DNA of 36,667 nt from Clostridia bacterium (GTDB lineage: Bacteria; Bacillota; Clostridia; Christensenellales; CAG-138), in assembly GCA_017440405.1 (NCBI GenBank), contig JAFSHG010000055.1, positions 1-36,667 on the forward strand, in the 5' to 3' direction. A program made the position numbers and the translations under genes. The notes under the pieces are model-generated. The model was not told the DNA's origin. It was given only the letters and a program-made list of their open reading frames with translations, and ran no database searches. This document shows, in pieces, positions 31,347-36,667 of the stretch. Each line of letters opens with the position of its first letter. Within the stretch, counting starts at the first letter, position 1.

Positions 31347-31413
31347 TCTGATTTACAGCAATACTTCCTTATGAAGCGTTGCCCCTTGCGTTATCCCTTT
31401 TTTGCAGACAATG

Positions 31414-32571
31414 TTATTTACCGTTTATAATCTTTGCCGCAACACTCCTGTGCACATGCAATGCTCCTTTCGGACAAAACTCCTGACAACAGAAACAGCG
31501 TATGCATTTATCATAATCAAAATGCGGCTTTCCGTTCACCATTTCAATGGCGTGTTTGGGACAGGTGTCATAACATATCTTGCAGCCTACACATTTTTTT
31601 GGCGTGAGCTTCGGACGTGGTCTGAGCAGCTTATCGGATAGCCACGCAAGCGGTTTGGGTACCACCAAAGAAAAGTCGGAACTTGCATCACATATGAGGT
31701 CGTAATCCTTCACACGGAACTTCTCCAAATCGCCGTAGACCGTGAGTTCATCCAAACTGTTCGGGCAAAGTCCTCTTTCGTTTGCACGACAAAACAGCGG
31801 CAGTTTCCGTCTGTCTATCCCCATTATCTCGGCGGCTGCCATATCGGCATAATGTCCGTTTTTTGAAGCGATAACAGCTCCCACATAACGTGGTGTGCCC
31901 GCCGTGGGGCCGTTGCCCTCCATGCCGTACACTGCATCTATGATGGAAAGACACGGTGCAAAATTCTCATATAAGTCTATCAGCATGTCGGAAAAACGCT
32001 CTATTTCGGGAAATCTGCTGTGATATTCGGGCTTTGTGACACCCGGAATGACGCCAAACATGTTTTTTACCGCACAACTCATAACCATCATGCCATGCGT
32101 TTTAAGTTTTGCAAAGTCTATTATGAGGTCGGCATCGTCTAAATATGATGTGTATTTGAAGTCGTGAAGCACGAGTCCGTTTTTTGTTTTCCCGTCACTT
32201 TGCGCAAAGTTTCTGTTTAACTGTGCGCCCGCTTCTTCGCACATTTTCATACCCGTGGCAGAGTATATGGCTGCGAGTCTTGCAGCATTATAAAGCCCTC
32301 CCGGGCTATCTCCTACGGTGACGCACGCACCTTTTTCGAGCAGCATTTTCACAAGCTCCGATATGAGTACAGGGTGAGTGGTGGTGGCAGTATCGGGATT
32401 CTTGCCCGAAACCAAGTTCGCCTTTATTACCACTTTCATTCCGGGCTTTATGCAGCTCAATCCGTCCACGGCAGAGAGTGCCTCGGAAAGTGCCGCACGG
32501 GCAGATTCAGGCGTGTACTTTGGACATGAAACCACGGCCACATCAGATGTTTTTACGGTGGATTCTGTCAT
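31414..32571 (-). CDS. DUF362 protein with C-terminal 2[4Fe-4S] ferredoxin domain
   Basis: This 385-residue protein has a DUF362 domain over about 1-290, with VVIKANLVSGKNPDTATTTH, GDSPGG and FAKLKTHGMMVMSCAVKNMFG segments. The ferredoxin domain has C-x2-C-x2-C-x3-CP (CVGCKICYDTCP) and a second cluster motif CIRCFCCQEFCP. DUF362 proteins occur in anaerobes next to redox enzymes; their reaction is not established. The start at 32571 lies 2 nt beyond the nitroreductase stop, so the pair is co-transcribed and probably coupled; no Shine-Dalgarno is clear. A ferredoxin-linked electron transfer role with the nitroreductase is inferred. Confidence 0.85.
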   Translation of the reverse strand: MTESTVKTSDVAVVSCPKYTPESARAALSEALSAVDGLSCIKPGMKVVIKANLVSGKNPDTATTTHPVLISELVKMLLEKGACVTVGDSPGGLYNAARLAAIYSATGMKMCEEAGAQLNRNFAQSDGKTKNGLVLHDFKYTSYLDDADLIIDFAKLKTHGMMVMSCAVKNMFGVIPGVTKPEYHSRFPEIERFSDMLIDLYENFAPCLSIIDAVYGMEGNGPTAGTPRYVGAVIASKNGHYADMAAAEIMGIDRRKLPLFCRANERGLCPNSLDELTVYGDLEKFRVKDYDLICDASSDFSLVVPKPLAWLSDKLLRPRPKLTPKKCVGCKICYDTCPKHAIEMVNGKPHFDYDKCIRCFCCQEFCPKGALHVHRSVAAKIINGK

Positions 32572-32573
32572 GC

Positions 32574-33158
32574 TCAAATATAAATCACATGGCTGTTGTC
32601 AGTTTCGTGCGGTGCCTTATCCATGGCTGCGTGACCTATGGCAATGCCCACTGCAAATTCAAGATTTTCGGCAAGTCCCAAACGCTCACGGAGATATCCT
32701 GCGCATTCTCCCGAAAATGCCAAGTCGGGCATACCGAGTATGACGGAATCCAGTCCCATTGCCTTGGCTGCAAGTGCAAGTGTACCCACGGCAATTCCCG
32801 AATCGCACATGGAGTATTTTCCGCTCTTATCCACTGCAATTGCCACAAAAAGCGGTGCATTATAGAAAACTTTGCCCGAACGCTCCTTCATTCTCTCGCG
32901 CATAGCATCCGGACCGTTTTTCTCTATGACTTCGCACACAGCAATCTCCCATTTGTTTATAAGCTCTTTATCCGTGATGAAAAAGAAACGCTGCGCCTGT
33001 CTGTTCATTGCCGTGGGTGCAGCGAGTGCTGCATCTGCCAATGTGGAGATTTCCTCGGGTGTGAGCGGTTCATCCGTATATGCACGAATTGATGAGCGTG
33101 CAAAAATTGTGTTCAGTACCGCTTCTGCCTGTGTGTTTGTGTAGAGATTCTCTTTCAT
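32574..33158 (-). CDS. Nitroreductase-family flavoprotein
   Basis: This 194-residue FMN-dependent family member has the N-terminal phosphate-binding RSSIRAYTDEPLTPEEI, the PTAMNRQAQRF substrate/flavin loop, and the C-terminal AAKAMGLDSVILGMPD block. Such proteins reduce nitro, quinone or flavin substrates with NAD(P)H or ferredoxin. AAAGGA lies 9 nt before the ATG. It heads a two-gene operon with the DUF362 ferredoxin protein. The promoter at 33189-33217 overlaps the end of the preceding gene. Confidence 0.9.
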   Translation of the reverse strand: MKENLYTNTQAEAVLNTIFARSSIRAYTDEPLTPEEISTLADAALAAPTAMNRQAQRFFFITDKELINKWEIAVCEVIEKNGPDAMRERMKERSGKVFYNAPLFVAIAVDKSGKYSMCDSGIAVGTLALAAKAMGLDSVILGMPDLAFSGECAGYLRERLGLAENLEFAVGIAIGHAAMDKAPHETDNSHVIYI

Positions 33159-33188
33159 AATAGTATCCTTTCAACTTATTTTTTATTT

Positions 33189-33217
33189 ATTTTATCAAAA
33201 ACATATCGGCAGGTCAA
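33189..33217 (-). promoter_or_regulatory. Promoter of nitroreductase-DUF362 operon
   Basis: On the minus strand there is TTGACC (33212-33217), a 17-nt spacer and TAAAAT (33189-33194). The -35 lies over the stop codon of the upstream PHP gene. Confidence 0.6.
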
Positions 33218-33909
33218 ATTCTCGCGTTTTCCACCAAATCCAACACACCTGCCGCCTTTGCCCGTGCCGTTGCCGCCTCGAACCTGCACATCTGAGCCGC
33301 CGTATGCCCGTCGCTGCCTATCACAAACTTTGCGCCGCATTCTGCTGATATGTGTAAGTCCTCTACGCTCATGGACACATGCTTATTATTTATCTCCATG
33401 AGAATACCCAATTTTGCACATTCCGTGGCAATACGCTTTATATCAAGGGGGATGTATTCGTTCGGATGTGCAAGTATTCTCACTTGCGGATAATTACGGA
33501 GTGTTTTTATGATTTCATCGGTATTCTTCGCAACCGACGAAAAAGGCGTGAAACTCTGCACAAACGCAGATACGGCAAAGGCATTTTTCAGCGGAATACT
33601 CCTGTGATACCCCGCTGTAACCAAGTCAAAATCTATTCCCTCGGGGATATCGAGCATACCATTGCCGATGAAATTTGCCTCAACACCGAAAAGCACTTTT
33701 ATCTTCCCTGCATATTCACGATTGAGAAGTGCTATCTCTCTTTTCAACTCACAAAAACGGGATGCAGACAGACCGTAGCTCATGGAGGGAGCGTGTTCTG
33801 ATATGGCAACGCATGAAAGACCCGCTCCGATTGCGGCTTCTGCCACTTCTCTCGGTGTGCATTTGCCGTGGCTCATTATTGTATGTGTGTGATAGTCTGC
33901 AAAAATCAT
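33214..33909 (-). CDS. PHP-domain phosphoesterase/hydrolase
   Basis: This 231-residue protein has all PHP metal-binding motifs in order: DYHTHTIMSHG near the start, ISEHAP, GVEANF, ILAHPNEY, then a final GSDGH. This is the YcdX/histidinol-phosphatase-like class, which hydrolyses phosphoesters with a trinuclear metal site. No his genes are nearby, so histidine synthesis is not specifically supported. The start at 33909 has GGAGG 7 nt upstream. It lies between rpsU and the nitroreductase operon and has no other visible partner. Confidence 0.88.
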   Translation of the reverse strand: MIFADYHTHTIMSHGKCTPREVAEAAIGAGLSCVAISEHAPSMSYGLSASRFCELKREIALLNREYAGKIKVLFGVEANFIGNGMLDIPEGIDFDLVTAGYHRSIPLKNAFAVSAFVQSFTPFSSVAKNTDEIIKTLRNYPQVRILAHPNEYIPLDIKRIATECAKLGILMEINNKHVSMSVEDLHISAECGAKFVIGSDGHTAAQMCRFEAATARAKAAGVLDLVENARI

Positions 33910-34034
33910 GCATGTACCTCCGTGCATATTTCAGAAAAAATATTTCGTTGCGCAGAACGTCGCCATTTATATTGTTTCACCTGTGCTTTGCTTTGTCAAG
34001 CGCATACGAAAATTTACATACGGTGTTGAGGAAA

Positions 34035-34066
34035 TAAAAAACTCACACCCAAAGAATGAGTGTGAG
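34035..34066 (-). terminator. rpsU terminator
   Basis: CTCACAC (34042-34048) pairs with GTGTGAG (34060-34066), and a T6 tail follows on the minus strand. TCAACACCGT (minus strand, 34020-34029) lies just beyond the tail. Confidence 0.85.
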
Positions 34067-34169
34067 CAAGAATTTTAAATATATGCCCGTCTTCTTATAT
34101 GAGGGATTGCGGAGCCTGCACAAATGATGCGGAAGACAGACGAAAAATTCTGTGTCTGTTATAAGTTAA

Positions 34170-34340
34170 TCAATACTTGCGCTTTCTTGCTGCCTCAGCT
34201 TTCTTTTTGCGCTTTACGCTGGGCTTCTCGTAATGCTCACGCTTACGAACCTCTGCCAAAACACCTGAATGTGCACATTTACGCTTCCAACGCTTGAGTG
34301 CGCTTTCCAGTGACTCGCTTTCACCGATACGAACTTCCAT
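34170..34340 (-). CDS. rpsU: 30S ribosomal protein S21
   Basis: This 56-residue basic protein has the S21 sequence: [20 protein letters not shown], then a Cys-containing middle and a Lys/Arg-rich tail ([17 protein letters not shown]). It joins the platform of the small subunit near the anti-Shine-Dalgarno. The ATG at 34340 has GGAGGG upstream; the longer frame runs into the promoter region. It has its own strong promoter and terminator. Confidence 0.96.
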   Translation of the reverse strand: MEVRIGESESLESALKRWKRKCAHSGVLAEVRKREHYEKPSVKRKKKAEAARKRKY

Positions 34341-34402
34341 CTTTATCCCTCCTCTCTGATGCCGGGAATCACATCGCCGTGCAAACTGGCTCAACATGCA
34401 GT

Positions 34403-34431
34403 ATTATACTTGTTTTTCCTCAACAAGTCAA
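34403..34431 (-). promoter_or_regulatory. rpsU promoter
   Basis: On the minus strand there is TTGACT (34426-34431), a 17-nt spacer and TATAAT (34403-34408). A ~55-nt leader follows. Confidence 0.85.
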
Positions 34432-34533
34432 GTCCCAATACGCTATTTTTTTTACTGATTTGTGTATATTTACAATTAGCATAAGATTTTCTCTATGCCA
34501 TATTGTCTGTAAAGTCAATCGTTTCGGAAGACT

Positions 34534-36393
34534 TTAATCCGTTTGTTTTCTGAAAAAATTATAGAGCTTTTCTGCCGCCGCCGCATTCATGCCGGGTACG
34601 GAACGCAATTCATCCGGTGTTGCATTTCGTATGGCGTCCAATGTTATGAAACGCTCATACAGCGCACGTTTTCGCTTTTCACCTATTCCGTCCACCTCGT
34701 CCAATACGGAGTACAGTGCATTTTTACTGCGAACATTTCTGTGGTATGTGATAGCAAAGCGATGCGCCTCATCTCTTATTCTCTGCACCAAATGCAGTGA
34801 TGCACTGTTTTTTTCCAAGATGAGGGGCTCTGTGTAATCGGGGAGTATTATCTCCTCATTGCGTTCTGCAAGACCTATGGCATGGATGTATTCCATGTTA
34901 AATTCTGCAAGAACATTAAGCACCACGTTCAGTTGTCCACGTCCGCCGTCTGCAATTATGAGGTCGGGAAGATTTGCAAACTTGCCGTCGCCCTGTCTTG
35001 CTTTTTCAAGTCTGCGCCGCAACATTTCCTCCATTGCCAAATAGTCGTCGCCGTTTGCATTTTGGCTGATACGGAAGCGTCTGTATTCTTTCTTGTTTGC
35101 CTCTCCGTTTTCAAATACCACCATGGCACCCACGGTATCTGTACCCTGTATGTGTGAATTGTCATAACACTCTATCCTCTCAGGCACGGTATCCAGCCCT
35201 ATGAGTGCAGAAAGTTCACACAGCGCACCCTCGCCACGCTCCCATGCACGAGTTTGCAGTTCGTGACACTTGGTAAGCTCCGCCTGAGCATTTTTTTGCG
35301 CCATCTGCACAAGTGCCCGTTTTTCACCACGTTGCGGGCATGTGATGTGAACTGCATGGTGACAGAGCGAACGGAACCACTCCTCCACCGCTTCTGAGTC
35401 CTCCGGCATGAAATCCGTGAGTATTTCATGCGGTATCTCACTCGCCTCGGCATAGAACTGTTTTATAAATTCGCCCGTCACTTCCTGCGCCGTAGCATCC
35501 GTGTTTTTGAACATGTGGTTTTGCGTACCTATTACCTTGCCGTCATGCACAAACAGTGCAAACACTAATGAATCGCCGTTTGACTGTGCCGTTGCAAATA
35601 CATCGTAACGGTTTGTTTTGGACTGTGATGCCCGCTGCTTGTCGGAAAGACTCTTTATGGCATATATCCTGTCACGGTACACCGCCGCTTGTTCATAGTC
35701 CATTTCCTCAGACGCTTTCATCATTTTTTCCGTCATAAGTGCTATGATTTCGGTGGTGTCACCGTCTAAAAACTTGCATATTCTGCCTAAAAGCTCGTGA
35801 TATTCTTCTCTCGTGACATTTCCGCTGCAAGGTGCACAACACTTGTTTATGTGGTACATGAGGCAGGGACGTTCCCGCCTTGCTATGGCTTTTTCTATGC
35901 TTTTTTTACAGTGGCGAACGGGGAAAAGTTCACGAATGGCGGTTATGGCATCACGCAATGAACCGCTGTTTAAGTAAGGGCCCCAGTACCTTGCACCGTC
36001 TTTTTTCAGTTTTCGAGTCACCGTGAAATTCGGGAAATCCTTATGTAAATCCAATCTGAGATACGGGAAGTGTTTGTCATCTTTCAGCAGTATGTTATAG
36101 TGGGGCATAAACTGCTTTATAAGATTTGACTCCAACATGAGTGCCTCTGTTTCACTCGACGTTATTATGTATTCAAAGTCCGCAATATGTGATACCATAC
36201 TGCGAACTTTGTTCTCATAACCGTTTGCGGCATTATGGCTTCTGAAATACTGACGCACTCGGTTTTTCAGCACTTTTGCCTTGCCCACATATATAACTTC
36301 TCCGTTTTCATCCAGCATCTTATAGACCCCGGGAGAATCGGGGAGAAGTTTTAGCTTTTCTTTTATTTTTTCACTGAATTCTGGTTTTGTCAC
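34534..36393 (-). CDS. uvrC: Excinuclease ABC subunit C
   Basis: This 619-residue subunit of the UvrABC nucleotide excision repair nuclease makes both incisions beside a lesion. The GIY-YIG domain is at the N-terminus (SPGVYKMLDENGEVIYVGKA, about 18-38). The Cys-rich CLMYHINKCCAPCSG and the UVR motif near residue 215 follow. The RNase H-like domain has ECYDNSHIQGTDTVGAMVVF and IADGGRGQLN. A helix-hairpin-helix pair ends the protein. The start is GTG at 36393, overlapping the stop of the upstream ECF gene in GTGA, so translation is probably coupled. Full length. Confidence 0.97.
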   Translation of the reverse strand: MTKPEFSEKIKEKLKLLPDSPGVYKMLDENGEVIYVGKAKVLKNRVRQYFRSHNAANGYENKVRSMVSHIADFEYIITSSETEALMLESNLIKQFMPHYNILLKDDKHFPYLRLDLHKDFPNFTVTRKLKKDGARYWGPYLNSGSLRDAITAIRELFPVRHCKKSIEKAIARRERPCLMYHINKCCAPCSGNVTREEYHELLGRICKFLDGDTTEIIALMTEKMMKASEEMDYEQAAVYRDRIYAIKSLSDKQRASQSKTNRYDVFATAQSNGDSLVFALFVHDGKVIGTQNHMFKNTDATAQEVTGEFIKQFYAEASEIPHEILTDFMPEDSEAVEEWFRSLCHHAVHITCPQRGEKRALVQMAQKNAQAELTKCHELQTRAWERGEGALCELSALIGLDTVPERIECYDNSHIQGTDTVGAMVVFENGEANKKEYRRFRISQNANGDDYLAMEEMLRRRLEKARQGDGKFANLPDLIIADGGRGQLNVVLNVLAEFNMEYIHAIGLAERNEEIILPDYTEPLILEKNSASLHLVQRIRDEAHRFAITYHRNVRSKNALYSVLDEVDGIGEKRKRALYERFITLDAIRNATPDELRSVPGMNAAAAEKLYNFFRKQTD

Positions 36394-36667
36394 TGCAAAT
36401 TCAATCTCTTTCTGAGCATATGTCCGAGAATACTGCCCACAACAAGTCCCACTGCGGCTTGCAGAGCATTGAACCCTACCGTGAGGACTGCCTCTGCCAC
36501 TCCGTACAATATGCTTTCGTACACAAAGTATCCGAGCGGAATCAGTGAGCCTGCAAGTACAAAAAGTAAAATGCGTACATGCTTTTTCATTTCCTTATTC
36601 ACTGCAAAATGGGCAGTGAGAGCAACCAGGGACTTTATAACGAATGTGGCAGGTATATACACGGGAA
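36390..36667 (-). CDS. ECF transporter S component, C-terminal part (runs off the window)
   Basis: About 91 codons are present, without the N-terminus. Residues IPATFVIKSLVALTAHFAV, then a helix with PLGYFVYESILYG, and FNALQAAVGLVVGSILGHML match the last helices of the S (substrate-capturing) subunits of energy-coupling-factor vitamin transporters. The substrate cannot be told. Its stop codon overlaps the GTG start of uvrC by 4 nt, an unusual operon pairing. A different small membrane protein is possible but the motif order fits S components well. Confidence 0.72.
   Translation of the reverse strand, partial: PVYIPATFVIKSLVALTAHFAVNKEMKKHVRILLFVLAGSLIPLGYFVYESILYGVAEAVLTVGFNALQAAVGLVVGSILGHMLRKRLNLQ

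Noticed and set aside
31011-31413. Insertion sequence remnant
   Set aside because: No transposase fragment, no flanking target duplication seen; the inverted repeats are many and internal rather than one terminal pair.

Overview
The window looks like chromosome from an anaerobic, amino-acid-fermenting low-GC Gram-positive (Clostridia-type) bacterium. The evidence is strong AGGAGG-type ribosome binding sites, many textbook TTGACA/TATAAT promoters, a 2-oxoacid:ferredoxin oxidoreductase, a complete lysine fermentation operon, a GHKL/LytTR two-component pair, a dockerin protein and DUF368/DUF47/PiT genes. I see no rRNA, tRNA, CRISPR array, transposase or phage gene.

Layout. 1-325 (-): end of a 2-oxoacid:ferredoxin oxidoreductase operon (partial alpha subunit and 2[4Fe-4S] ferredoxin subunit). 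570-2149 (-): thioredoxin, ferredoxin-thioredoxin reductase catalytic protein and lipoate-protein ligase in one operon. 2233-4258 (-): LytTR response regulator and GHKL sensor kinase, divergent from a large type IV prepilin-like protein (4439-6235). A pair of 8-bp direct repeats exactly 21 bp apart lies between the two promoters. 6304-7842 (-): lipoprotein with a degenerate metallopeptidase-like domain. 8146-8490 (+): stand-alone protein resembling the DNA-binding domain of Spo0A.

8713-18978 (+) is the metabolic centre: a consensus promoter, a lysine riboswitch, an intrinsic terminator, then kal, a membrane protein, kce, kdd, kamA, kamD, kamE, crt, hbd and an EamA transporter. Together these convert lysine to 3,5-diaminohexanoate, 3-keto-5-aminohexanoate, 3-aminobutyryl-CoA and crotonyl-CoA, with crt/hbd linking to the butyrate/acetoacetyl-CoA branch. 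The P1 helix of the riboswitch and the terminator use the same bases, so lysine binding should switch the operon ON. That is the opposite of the usual biosynthetic lysine riboswitch and is what a catabolic operon needs.

19075-24290 (+): rpsO, then a secreted dockerin protein, then a two-gene unit. Its first protein fuses a prepilin N-terminus, one Ca-binding (dockerin-like) loop and a DUF4430-like domain. The second is a membrane-anchored alpha/alpha-barrel repeat protein. This unit is preceded by a structured leader with a terminator and a mutually exclusive antiterminator, which matches no riboswitch class I can recall. 24405-27029 (+): PiT phosphate transporter, DUF47 (PhoU-like) partner and DUF368 polyprenyl-phosphate transporter.

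27126-31010: a LysR regulator divergent from a three-gene operon made of a CofE-like gamma-glutamyl ligase, a GMP synthase ATPase part without its amidotransferase, and PurC. 31011-31413 is noncoding and packed with hairpins separated by a repeated ACTTCAC linker. 31414-36667 (-): DUF362 ferredoxin-like protein, nitroreductase, PHP-domain hydrolase, rpsU, uvrC and the end of an ECF transporter S component.

Starts were moved from the longest ORF to the ATG with a proper ribosome binding site wherever the two differed. All functions are inferred from protein motifs by eye; no database search was run.
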